In this document: piece after piece, positions 1 through 7,848 of the stretch
Position numbering within the stretch: the stretch's first letter is position 1
How the letters are laid out: each line of letters begins with the position of its first letter
Assembly (NCBI GenBank): GCA_022710975.1
Contig: JAKLGA010000019.1
Coordinates: 62,001 to 126,000 of the forward strand
From: Myxococcota bacterium
GTDB taxonomy: Bacteria > Myxococcota > B64-G9
DNA length: 64,000 nt
Reading direction: 5' to 3'
Notes under the pieces: model-generated
The model's input: the letters and a program-made list of their open reading frames with translations, nothing else
What the model was told of the DNA's origin: nothing
The model's database searches: none
Translations under genes and position numbers: made by a program

Positions 1-184
1 CGTCCAGATCGGGGAGCTGCCGGTCGAGCAGCACCAGCTCGCAGGCCTGCGCGCGGAAGGACCGCAGCGCCGAGCCCCCGTCCACGGCCAGCTCGCAGGT
101 GTATCCGAGCCGGGCGAGCATCACCCGCAGCAGCTCGCGGCTGACCGGGTCGTCATCGACCACCAGGATCCGCAGGCCCGCCAT
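1..184 (-). CDS. Response regulator receiver domain (partial, runs off the left edge)
   Basis: Only the first 61 codons are in the window. They begin MAGLRILVVDDDPVSREL and carry the acidic pair of a receiver domain (VDDD, residues 9-12) and the phospho-acceptor Asp in LLDRQLPDLD (about residue 54), so this is a CheY-like receiver domain of a two-component system. The output domain, if any, lies outside the window. The ATG at 184-182 overlaps the 3' end of the VKOR-DsbA gene by 32 nt, so the two are probably co-transcribed. Family call is strong; function is unknown. Confidence 0.8.
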   Translation of the reverse strand, partial: MAGLRILVVDDDPVSRELLRVMLARLGYTCELAVDGGSALRSFRAQACELVLLDRQLPDLD

Positions 185-1586
185 CCTTCGCACCCTCCCC
201 GGCCCGGTGTCTGCGCACAGCCTCCAGCCACCAGGCTCGATCCTTCTGCCCCAGCACCTTCTCGTCCCCCAGCAGGAACGCGGGGGTCCCGCGGAACTGC
301 TGCGCCAGGCCCGCCTCGATGTCGCGCTGCACGAGTCCGGGAGCGTCCGCGCCGCGCATGCACTCGCGGAAGCGCTCCACGTCCAGGCCCAGCTCTCCGG
401 CCAGCATGCTCAGGCCGCCTGCGTCCAGGCCGCCCCGGCGCGCGAACAGGGCGTCGTTCATCTTCCAGAAGGCATCCTGCCGGTCCGCGCACACCGCCGC
501 CAGGGCGCTGTCGCAGGCGTGCAGGTGGAAGGGGCGCTTCAGCATGCGGTTGCACCTGCGGTCCAGGGGGAAGTGCAGGTGCACCAGCCTGACCCAATCG
601 CGGTTCTCGCGCACCACCTGGCGCACGCTCTCGTGGGCCCGGCCGCAGAACGGGCACTCGTAGTCCGAGAACTCGACGATGGTCACCTCGGGCTCGGCCG
701 CGCCGATCCAGGCGTGGCCCTCGGGCGTGCGGCCGGTGGCCATGCCCTCGAGCCCCCCGGCCAGCGCTGCCGGCCCGCGCGGGTACAGGCGCGGGACCAG
801 CACCAGCACCGCGGCGACCGCGCCCGCGGCCAGCAGGCACAGGCCGAGCCCCAGCGCGCGACGCCGGAAGGGGAAGGCCAGATCGTGGGCCAGGCTGCCC
901 GCCCAGGCCCGCGCGCCGGCCAGCGGAGCCCGGGCGAGGAACGCGAGCAGCAGGGCGAGCGCCGGCAGCCCCAGGCCGAGCATCCACGGCCAGGCGTCCA
1001 CCAGCGCCTCGGGCGCGTGCAGGCTGAAGGCGGCCAGGCCGGCCAGCAGGCCCAGCAGCGGCAGGCTGGCCGCCGCGCGACCCGGCACGCCGGTCTGCCG
1101 CAGGCCCAGCGCGCACGCCACGGCGCCGAGGGCGTTGACCAGGTAGAGCAGCGCGCAGAACAGGCACAGGGACTGGATGATGGCATGGCTGACGAGCCCC
1201 AGGAAGGCGGACACGCCCACCGAGGCCGCGTTGAGCGCCGACAGGATCCCCCAGGGCCAGGGCGGCCGCCTTGCCAGGAGCCCCCACCCGAGCAGGACGA
1301 GGAGCAGGCCGTAGAACAGGATGCCCCAGGTGGCCACCGGCACCCCGGCCACCCGGCTGTAGGAGCTCATGGCCGCCGTGTCGCAGTTCACGTGCTCGCT
1401 CAGCGCGCAGAAGGACACATGGCCCGGCTGGTTGTGCACCTGCCAGTGCAGCACCGCGAGGTACACGGCGGCCCCCAGGCCCACCAGGCACAGGGCCATC
1501 AGCACCAGGGACCAGCGCCGGGCAGGGCGCGCCGCCGGCGCGGCCGCGGACTTCGGTGCGGGGCTCGGGGGAGCGCGACGGGGCAT
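153..1586 (-). CDS. VKOR-DsbA fusion, disulfide-bond forming membrane protein
   Basis: 477 aa. The N-terminal half is a vitamin K epoxide reductase domain with about five transmembrane helices, a periplasmic-loop Cys pair (C60, C68) and the quinone-side pair C141-x-x-C144 (CLFC). Further helices follow, then a DsbA/thioredoxin_4 domain with active site CPFC (311-314) and the cis-Pro loop GTPAF (about 433-437). Bacterial VKOR fusions couple periplasmic disulfide formation to quinone reduction and replace DsbB plus DsbA. The start was set at the ATG (1586) that begins MPRRAPPSP, because upstream codons read low-complexity sequence out of frame with the preceding gene. It sits 22 nt after the coiled-coil gene. 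It supplies oxidising power in the compartment where the DUF1573 lipoproteins of this window would act. Confidence 0.88.
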   Translation of the reverse strand: MPRRAPPSPAPKSAAAPAARPARRWSLVLMALCLVGLGAAVYLAVLHWQVHNQPGHVSFCALSEHVNCDTAAMSSYSRVAGVPVATWGILFYGLLLVLLGWGLLARRPPWPWGILSALNAASVGVSAFLGLVSHAIIQSLCLFCALLYLVNALGAVACALGLRQTGVPGRAAASLPLLGLLAGLAAFSLHAPEALVDAWPWMLGLGLPALALLLAFLARAPLAGARAWAGSLAHDLAFPFRRRALGLGLCLLAAGAVAAVLVLVPRLYPRGPAALAGGLEGMATGRTPEGHAWIGAAEPEVTIVEFSDYECPFCGRAHESVRQVVRENRDWVRLVHLHFPLDRRCNRMLKRPFHLHACDSALAAVCADRQDAFWKMNDALFARRGGLDAGGLSMLAGELGLDVERFRECMRGADAPGLVQRDIEAGLAQQFRGTPAFLLGDEKVLGQKDRAWWLEAVRRHRAGEGAKDGGPADPGGR

Positions 1587-1608
1587 GCGGTTCTCCGCGC
1601 CGGGAACG

Positions 1609-4095
1609 TCAGGGCAGCTTCTGCAGCAGCTGCTTGATCGCCGGGGTGCGCCGGTCCTTCGGCTTGAGCTCGACGAACTTCTGCAGGGCCGCGCGGCCGC
1701 GCTCCTTGTCCTTGAGGTGCAGGTAGACGCCGCCCAGCTCGTAGTAGGCATCGGCGTAGGCGGGATCGAGCTCCGTCGCCCTCTCCAGCGCGAGCGCCGC
1801 GTCCTGGGGCTTCTTCAGGTAGAACAGCGTGCGGCCGTGCAGGTAGTGCAGCACGGGGTCCCTCGGGGCGCGCTTGACCCACGGCGCGAGGTGCGCCAGG
1901 GCCGGGGCGTACCTCTTCTTCTGCAGCAGCTTGAGGCCGTGCTCCTCGGCGGCCCGCGTGGCCGCGTCCGCCTTGAACCTGGGCGGCGGCGGCTGGTCGG
2001 CAGGATCGGCGTCGGCCACCGCCGGCGGCGGGGCGTCCTCGCCCTGGTCCGCGTCCGCGCTGGCGACCGCGCCGGCGTCCGGTGCGTCCGCAGGGGCGGC
2101 CGGGCCCGCGTCGGGCTGCTCGGCCAGGCCGGCGTCGGGCTGCCCGGCCGGGCCGGCGTCCGCGCCCTCCGCGACCGCGACCCGATCGGCGCCGTCCGCC
2201 GGGCTGGGCGCGCCGGCGTCCAGGCTGGGCGGCTCGCCCTCGACCTGGGTCCCGAACCAGCGGGGGAAGAAGTGCCAGGCGCCCAGGACCAGCAGCGCGG
2301 CGAGCGCCAGCCCGCCGCCCGCCAGGGCGAAGGTCTTCCAGCCACCGCCCGACCGCCGCGGGGCGGGCGGGTTCACCCTGGGCTTGGCCAGCGGCTTGCC
2401 CTTCAGCTCGGTGGGATCCGCGCGGGACGGGGCCGGGCTCGCGGCCGGGGCGGCGTCAGGCGCCGCGCCGGCCGCGTCCGCCGCGGGAGGCTCCTGCGCG
2501 ACCTCCGGCAGGATCTGGCCCAGGGACACCTCGCGCGTGACGGCCTCGAGGTTGTACTCCCCGGTGCGCGACAGGGGCGACCTGGGGGGCTCGACCTCCG
2601 GCGAGAGGGGCTCCAGGGAATCGATGGGCTCGAGCCGCTCCTCCACCGGCGCGCCGCCGGCGTCGGGGCTGACCTGCAGCTCGGGGTCGCCCAGGAACTC
2701 GGGCAGGGTGTCGGGCGAGGCGCTGGCGCCCTGCGCCGTGGCGCCCCGGGCGAAGGAGGCGCTGCGGGCCGCGCGCGCTTCGGGGCTGACCGGCTCGGCC
2801 TGGCCGAACTCCTGGCCGGCCTCACCGGGCGCGGCCACCAGCTCGCCCGGCACCACCGGCAGCGACGAACCGGCGTCCACGGGCGGCGGCGGCGGGCCGC
2901 CCGGGGTGGCGCGCGGCTGCGTGTTGTCCTCGCTGCCCGCGCGGCTTACCACGGCGCCCATGGGGACGCGCACCGTCTTGACGTCGAAGGGATCGCCGAC
3001 GGCCGTCGACTCGCGCGAGCGCACCTTGTGCAGCTCGGCCACGGCCTGATCGCACTCCAGGCGCAGCACGCTGACCTCGCGCTCCAGGCGCGTGCGCACG
3101 CGCTCGAGCTCGGCGCGCAGGCCGTCGGCCTGACCGCGCGCCTCCGTCCGCTCGGCCTCGACGCTCTTCAGCGAGCTCTTCAGCCGCTCCACCTCGCGAT
3201 CGCGGTGATCGGCGATCTGCCCGGAGGCCATGCGCGTCTGGGCCAGCTCGGCCTTCAGGCTGGTCAGCTCGCTCTCCAGGCGCGTCACCTGGGTGCGCTC
3301 GCCCTTCACCTCGCCGGAGCTGGCGGCCTTGCGCGCCTGGCCGAGCTCGCGCTCGAGGCTGGCCACCCGATCGCAGGTCGAGTCGAGCTCCCGGGCCAGC
3401 GCGTCCCGCTCCGCGGCCAGCGCGTCCCGCTCGGCCTGCAGCCCCTCGATCTTGTGCAGCTGGTCGCTGAGCTCGCGCACCCGGGCCTGGCTGGCCTCCA
3501 GGTGGGACTGCCGCTCCTTCAGCTCCGCCTCCAGGCGGGTGAGATCGGCCCGGAGCTGGAGGCCCTCCCCGCCCTGCTCGGCCTTGCGCGCCTGCTGGCG
3601 GGTGGACTCCAGGTCGCGGCGCGCGTCCGCGAGCTGCCGCTTGAGCTCGGCCGCCTCCCGGCCCTGCTCCTCGGCCCGGGTGAGCGCGCGGCGCCCGTCC
3701 TCGAGCTCGCGCTGGGCGGCGCGCAGCTCCTTGCGCAACCCGTCCCGCTCCTTCTCCGCGGCCTCCGCCCGCTGCACCAGCAGCGGGTTGTCGCGCGGCG
3801 CGGGGCTCAGGGAGGGCTGGTTGCGGGCGCGCTGGACCTCCTGCTGCAGCTCGGCCACCTTGCGCTCGGCCAGCAAGGCCCGCTGGGTCAGCGCCTCGAC
3901 CTCGCGGCCCACCGCCCCCGGCGGCGCGCTGGCGTGGCGCAGGCGGGCGATCTCCTCCTCGAGCTTCTTGATGGTGGCCTCGGACGCCTCCCGGGCGGCC
4001 TTGAGATCCCACTCGAAGTCATCGCGCTCTTCCCGGAGCTGCTGCTCGAGCTCCGCCACCTTCGTCTGAAGCGCCTGGACGTCGTTGTCGGCCAT
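1609..4095 (-). CDS. Coiled-coil protein with a transmembrane segment and C-terminal TPRs
   Basis: 828 aa. Residues 1 to about 340 are almost continuous heptad coiled coil rich in Glu, Arg, Leu and Ala, with no signal peptide. A Pro/Ala/Asp-rich linker follows, then one membrane segment near residues 590-610 (FALAGGGLALAALLVLGAW), an Ala/Asp/Gly-rich spacer, and two or three TPR-like repeats in the last 120 residues (RYAPALAHLAPWV, PQDAALALERATELDP, DKERGRAALQKFVEL). Topology suggests a cytoplasmic coiled coil and periplasmic TPRs. It begins MADNDVQAL at ATG 4095, 19 nt after the acyl-CoA dehydrogenase. I do not recognise a specific family; a scaffold for envelope or motility machinery is only a guess. 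Confidence 0.8.
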   Translation of the reverse strand: MADNDVQALQTKVAELEQQLREERDDFEWDLKAAREASEATIKKLEEEIARLRHASAPPGAVGREVEALTQRALLAERKVAELQQEVQRARNQPSLSPAPRDNPLLVQRAEAAEKERDGLRKELRAAQRELEDGRRALTRAEEQGREAAELKRQLADARRDLESTRQQARKAEQGGEGLQLRADLTRLEAELKERQSHLEASQARVRELSDQLHKIEGLQAERDALAAERDALARELDSTCDRVASLERELGQARKAASSGEVKGERTQVTRLESELTSLKAELAQTRMASGQIADHRDREVERLKSSLKSVEAERTEARGQADGLRAELERVRTRLEREVSVLRLECDQAVAELHKVRSRESTAVGDPFDVKTVRVPMGAVVSRAGSEDNTQPRATPGGPPPPPVDAGSSLPVVPGELVAAPGEAGQEFGQAEPVSPEARAARSASFARGATAQGASASPDTLPEFLGDPELQVSPDAGGAPVEERLEPIDSLEPLSPEVEPPRSPLSRTGEYNLEAVTREVSLGQILPEVAQEPPAADAAGAAPDAAPAASPAPSRADPTELKGKPLAKPRVNPPAPRRSGGGWKTFALAGGGLALAALLVLGAWHFFPRWFGTQVEGEPPSLDAGAPSPADGADRVAVAEGADAGPAGQPDAGLAEQPDAGPAAPADAPDAGAVASADADQGEDAPPPAVADADPADQPPPPRFKADAATRAAEEHGLKLLQKKRYAPALAHLAPWVKRAPRDPVLHYLHGRTLFYLKKPQDAALALERATELDPAYADAYYELGGVYLHLKDKERGRAALQKFVELKPKDRRTPAIKQLLQKLP

Positions 4096-4114
4096 CGGCT
4101 CCCTCGCCTGCCCC

Positions 4115-5341
4115 CTAGCGGAACACCTTCTCGCCCGCCTGCTCCGGGTTCAGCGCGTCGGCCTCCACGTCCCGCCCGGCGGGCCCGTCGCGCAGCAGCT
4201 CCCGGTAGTACTCGTGCTGGATGAGCATGCTCATGATCTCGTTGGTGCCGGTCCAGATGAGGGACAGGCGCGCGTCGCGCATCAGCCGCTCGATGGGGTA
4301 GACGTCCGTGTAGCCGATGCCGCCCATCACCTGCATGGCGTCGTTGACCGTGTCCCAGGCCGCCTGGGTGCAGAAGCGCTTGGCCTCGGACACCAGCCGG
4401 CGCGGGTCCTGGTCGCCGTCCGCCTGGCGCGCGGCCGCGTACAGCAGCGCCCGCGCCGCGTCCAGGCGGGTGACCGAATCGGCCACGCGGAAGTTCACCC
4501 CCTGGAAGGCGCGGATCTTCTGGCCGAAGGCCTCGCGCTGATCGCTGTAGCGCGCGGCCACCTCCAGGGCGGCCCGTCCCAGGCCCACCGCGCCGGCCGC
4601 GGAGGTCAGCCGCTCGGGCACCATCATGCGGTTGAAGACCGTGGCGCCGCCATGCAGCGGTCCCACCAGGTTCCCGGCCGGCACCCGCGCGTCGTCGAAC
4701 AGCAGCCTGGCCGTGCCCCCGCCCCGGGTGCCCATCAGGCCGTAGAGGTACTCCACCTTGACCCGCTCGCTGCGCTCGACCAGGAAGGCGGACAGGGCCT
4801 TGTGGCCGGGCGCCTCCGGATCGGTGCGGGCGTAGACCAGGAACACGTCCGCGCCCTCGCCGCCCACGATGAAGCGTTTCTGGCCTCGCAGGACGAACAC
4901 GTCCCCGTCGCGCCGGGCGGTGCAGGTGGCGCCGAAGAAGTCGCTCCCGCCGCGCGGCTCGGTCAGGGCCTCGGCCGCGAACAGCTCGGCCCGCACGATG
5001 GCCGCCAGGTACTTCTTCTTCTGCGCCTCGCTGCCGAAGGCCGCCAGGGCCTCGCCGACGATGGAGGGCATCACGTAGTTGCAGCCCAGCGCCGTGCCCA
5101 GGACGCCGATCTCCTCGATGGCGGCCACCTCCGCGGTCCAGGGCACGCCGCGACCCCCGTACTCGGGCGAGAAGCGCAGCCCCAGCAGCCCGCGCCGGGC
5201 GGCGGCCCGGATGAAGTCCTTGGCGAAGCGGACCTCCTCACGGTCCATGCGCCGCAGCAGGTCGGCCGGGACGTCCTCGCGGACGAAGCGGCGCGCCTCC
5301 TCCACCAGCTTCCGGGTGGCCTCGTCCCAGAGCGCTTGCAT
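4115..5341 (-). CDS. Acyl-CoA dehydrogenase family protein
   Basis: 408 aa, normal length for the FAD-dependent acyl-CoA dehydrogenase family, which introduces an alpha-beta double bond into acyl-CoA and passes electrons to ETF. Family landmarks are the central FAD/substrate region (AEALTEPRGGSDF), the helix-G region (REAFGQKIRAFQGV) and the C-terminal region (QVMGGIGYTDVYPIERLMRD). The usual catalytic Glu of the C-terminal motif (IYEGTxEIQ in MCAD) is Thr364 here (IWTGTNEIM). Glu243 (MVPERLTSA) sits where isovaleryl- and long-chain enzymes keep their base, so catalysis is probably intact but of that subtype. Start ATG 5341 has an AAGGAG Shine-Dalgarno. It heads the leftward operon. Confidence 0.92.
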   Translation of the reverse strand: MQALWDEATRKLVEEARRFVREDVPADLLRRMDREEVRFAKDFIRAAARRGLLGLRFSPEYGGRGVPWTAEVAAIEEIGVLGTALGCNYVMPSIVGEALAAFGSEAQKKKYLAAIVRAELFAAEALTEPRGGSDFFGATCTARRDGDVFVLRGQKRFIVGGEGADVFLVYARTDPEAPGHKALSAFLVERSERVKVEYLYGLMGTRGGGTARLLFDDARVPAGNLVGPLHGGATVFNRMMVPERLTSAAGAVGLGRAALEVAARYSDQREAFGQKIRAFQGVNFRVADSVTRLDAARALLYAAARQADGDQDPRRLVSEAKRFCTQAAWDTVNDAMQVMGGIGYTDVYPIERLMRDARLSLIWTGTNEIMSMLIQHEYYRELLRDGPAGRDVEADALNPEQAGEKVFR

Positions 5342-5379
5342 GCCCGCTCCTTCGTGGGTTGGAACTGCCCGCAGGCACG

Positions 5380-5408
5380 AGGGTAACGGACGGGTTGGGG
5401 GGTGTCAA
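5380..5408 (-). promoter_or_regulatory. Promoter of the acyl-CoA dehydrogenase operon
   Basis: On the minus strand: -35 TTGACA (5408-5403), 17-nt spacer, -10 TACCCT (5385-5380). The predicted transcript start is about 39 nt before ATG 5341. It is arranged divergently to the promoter of the 5495 operon. Confidence 0.6.
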
Positions 5409-5436
5409 ATCGGCGGCGGCGCGCGGCGCGCCCGGT

Positions 5437-5466
5437 TTGACTAGGGCGGCCTCCATTTGGTACACC
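5437..5466 (+). promoter_or_regulatory. Promoter of the lipoprotein-ABC transporter operon
   Basis: -35 TTGACT (5437-5442), 18-nt spacer, -10 TACACC (5461-5466) preceded by GG. The same TTGAC(A/T)-N18-TACACC arrangement precedes the DUF47 gene. The leader holds AAGGAGAG ahead of ATG 5495. Confidence 0.6.
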
Positions 5467-5494
5467 GGAGGCGACCTCGAAAGGAGAGAACCCA

Positions 5495-7162
5495 ATGAAG
5501 CGGCTCTGGACGAAGCTCCTGGTGACGGCGCTCGTGGTGCTCGGGCTCCTGGGCGCGGCCTGCTCGAGCTGTGGGGAGAAGAGCTCGGACCTGCTCAGGC
5601 TGGTCCCCGCGGACGTGGCCGGCGTGGTGCTGATGCCGGATCTGGCCACCACCGCCACGGGGCTGAAGGGGCTGATGCAGAAGTTCTCCGTGGGCCCGCT
5701 GGCCAGCTTCATCAACCAGGGGCACATCGAGCTCAAGCGCGCGCTCGGCTTCGATCCGCTGGAGCAGGAGGAGCTGCGGAAGCTGGGCCTGGAGCCCTCG
5801 CTCGGGCTGGCGGTCGTGCCCCAGCCCGGCGGCTCCCTGATCGTGGTGGGCGTGGCCGATCCGAAGCAGCTCGAGGGCGAGCTGCGGGCGCGGCTCAAGC
5901 AGCTCGCCGCGGCCGAGGACGTCTCCAGCGAGGAGGTGGACGGGCTCACGGTGATCACCCTGTCCGCCCCGGCCGGCAGCCAGAAGACGCCCGTGCTGCG
6001 CTACGCCTTCAGCGGCAAGTTCGTGCTGCTGACCGAGGGCAACGCGCCGGCCGCGTCGCTCGCCCGCCTGCCCAAGCTCAAGCCCGAGGAGAGCCTGGCG
6101 GGGGCGCCCTGGTTCCAGTCGCTGCGCGGCCGCACCCAGCAGCGGGCGGACCTCATCGTCGTGGTCAACGGCGCCAAGGCCGAGGCCATGGCCGCCGAGG
6201 CCAAGCAGCTCGGGCTGGGCGAGGGCCTGGTGGTCGCCGTGGGCCTGGACAAGGCGGGCCTGGACGCCCAGGTCTTCCTGGGCCTCGAGCCGGCCTCGGC
6301 CAAGCGCTTCTCCGACTGGACCGAGGGCGTCCAGGACGTGCACCTGGAGCGCTACCTGCCGGCGGACAGCGTCTTCGCCCTGAAGGCGCGGGTCAACATC
6401 GAGCGCGTCCTGCAGACCGCGTTCTCCATGGAGCCCGGGTTCAAGGCCGAGTACGACCAGGCCCTGCAGGAGGCCGACAAGGCGCTGGGCGCCGGCGTGG
6501 AGGGCAAGACGGTCAAGAACCTGACTGGCAACTTCGCGCTCGGCGTGCGCTTCGGCCAGGCCGACCAGGTCAACCAGCTCATCGATCAGCTCCGCCGCAT
6601 GGGCGAGCGGGTCGAGGCGCAGCCCGACGCCCCGATCACCCAGGCCCTGCAGGTCTTCTACTGGGCTCAGATCCGCGACGCGTCCGCCTGGGCGCAGCTG
6701 GTCGAGAAGGTGCTCCCGCTGCTCACCGGCGAGGCCAAGCTGACCGTCGACAGGCAGTCCCAGGGCTCGCTCACCACCATCCGCCTGGCCGGCGGCGAGC
6801 TGCGCTACGACGTGTTCCTGCTGCACGGCAAGGACGTGGTCGGCGGCTGCCTGGGCACGGGCTGCGCCGAGCTGGCGGCCCAGCTCGTGGACGGCAAGGC
6901 GGACGGGCTGCCCAGCAAGGTCTCCCAGTCGGCCCGCGCGCTGCTCGAGGAGCCCTCCCTGGCGGTCGGCTTCCTCGGCTTCGAGCGGGTGCTGGCCGTG
7001 CTGAAGGGCCTCGACGCCGACGTCTTCGGCGAGGGCGGCATGCTGGCCAAGATGGCGGTCGATCTGGCCACCACGGCCGTGCAGAACCTGCGCGAGCTCA
7101 CCGCGGTGGTGCGCTTCCTGCCCGAGGGCGTGCACTTCGCCGGGCACCTCGAGATCCAGTGA
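5495..7162 (+). CDS. Exported lipoprotein resembling DUF3352
   Basis: 555 aa. A signal peptide ends in a lipobox (LLGAAC, Cys22), so this should be a lipid-anchored periplasmic protein. The repeated alpha/beta pattern, starting with LLRLVPADVAGVVLMPDL, resembles DUF3352-type proteins of Myxococcota and Cyanobacteria, whose function is not established. No catalytic motif is visible. ATG 5495 follows AAGGAGAG. The gene overlaps the ABC ATPase gene by 4 nt, so the three genes from 5495 to 9203 form one operon and the lipoprotein is likely the partner or cargo of that transporter (inference). Confidence 0.75.
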   Translation: MKRLWTKLLVTALVVLGLLGAACSSCGEKSSDLLRLVPADVAGVVLMPDLATTATGLKGLMQKFSVGPLASFINQGHIELKRALGFDPLEQEELRKLGLEPSLGLAVVPQPGGSLIVVGVADPKQLEGELRARLKQLAAAEDVSSEEVDGLTVITLSAPAGSQKTPVLRYAFSGKFVLLTEGNAPAASLARLPKLKPEESLAGAPWFQSLRGRTQQRADLIVVVNGAKAEAMAAEAKQLGLGEGLVVAVGLDKAGLDAQVFLGLEPASAKRFSDWTEGVQDVHLERYLPADSVFALKARVNIERVLQTAFSMEPGFKAEYDQALQEADKALGAGVEGKTVKNLTGNFALGVRFGQADQVNQLIDQLRRMGERVEAQPDAPITQALQVFYWAQIRDASAWAQLVEKVLPLLTGEAKLTVDRQSQGSLTTIRLAGGELRYDVFLLHGKDVVGGCLGTGCAELAAQLVDGKADGLPSKVSQSARALLEEPSLAVGFLGFERVLAVLKGLDADVFGEGGMLAKMAVDLATTAVQNLRELTAVVRFLPEGVHFAGHLEIQ

Positions 7163-7848
7163 TCCGGCTCGAGCACATCTCCCGGATCTACGGGCAGGGC
7201 GAGGCGGCCACCCGGGCCCTGGACGACGTGTCCCTGGAGGTGCCCGACGGGGCCTTCGTGGTGGTGGTGGGCACCTCGGGCTCGGGCAAAACCACGCTGC
7301 TGAACATCCTGGGCGGGCTGGACTCGGGCTACACTGGCCTGGCCCAGGTGGAGGGGCGGGATCTGCGCGGCCTCAGCGACCGGGAGCTGTCACGCTTCCG
7401 CAACCAGACGGTCGGCTTCGTCTTCCAGCACTTCCACCTGCTCGACCACCTGGACGCGCTGCACAACGTGACCCTGCCGGCCTTCTTCTGCGACCAGGAG
7501 GACGCCCAGGCCCTGGCGCGGGCCGAGGAGGTGTTGGTCCGGGTGGGGTTGAAGGACAAGCTGCGCTCGCTGCCCGGCCAGCTCTCCGGCGGCCAGAAGC
7601 AGCGCGTGGCCATCGCCCGCGCCCTGTTCACCCGGCCGCGGCTGTTCCTGTGCGACGAGCCGACCGGCAACCTGGACACCACCACCGGCGCCCAGATCAT
7701 CTCCCTGTTCGAGACCCTGAACCGGGAGGAGGGCATCAGCGTGCTGGTGGTGACCCACGAGGACTTCCTGTTCAAGAACGCCACCTGCGTCGTGCGCCTG
7801 GAGGACGGGCGGCAGGTCGGCGGCCCGGGCGGGAGGGCCGCGCCATGA
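7159..7848 (+). CDS. ABC transporter ATP-binding protein, MacB/LolD type
   Basis: 229 aa, the typical LolD/MacB ATPase length. It has Walker A (GTSGSGKTTLL, about residues 37-47), the Q-loop (FVFQHFHLLDHL), signature LSGGQKQRVAIARAL and Walker B with the D-loop (LFLCDEPTGNLD), then the switch His (VVTHE). The GTG start lies within GTGA, overlapping the stop of the preceding lipoprotein gene; its own stop overlaps the permease ATG (ATGA). Such ATPases drive MacB/LolCDE-family mechanotransmission permeases rather than classical import. Confidence 0.92.
   Translation: MIRLEHISRIYGQGEAATRALDDVSLEVPDGAFVVVVGTSGSGKTTLLNILGGLDSGYTGLAQVEGRDLRGLSDRELSRFRNQTVGFVFQHFHLLDHLDALHNVTLPAFFCDQEDAQALARAEEVLVRVGLKDKLRSLPGQLSGGQKQRVAIARALFTRPRLFLCDEPTGNLDTTTGAQIISLFETLNREEGISVLVVTHEDFLFKNATCVVRLEDGRQVGGPGGRAAP

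Noticed and set aside
99-1637. Long open frames on the opposite strand of real genes (also for example 1369-4224, 34430-35728, 46336-48789)
   Set aside because: GC-rich codon bias produces open antisense frames; these lack homology, Shine-Dalgarno sites and domain sense, while the other strand carries clear families.
5359-7158. Frame open upstream of the ABC ATPase through the lipoprotein gene
   Set aside because: The upstream part is out-of-frame reading of the lipoprotein gene. GTG 7159 with a GTGA overlap is the coherent start.
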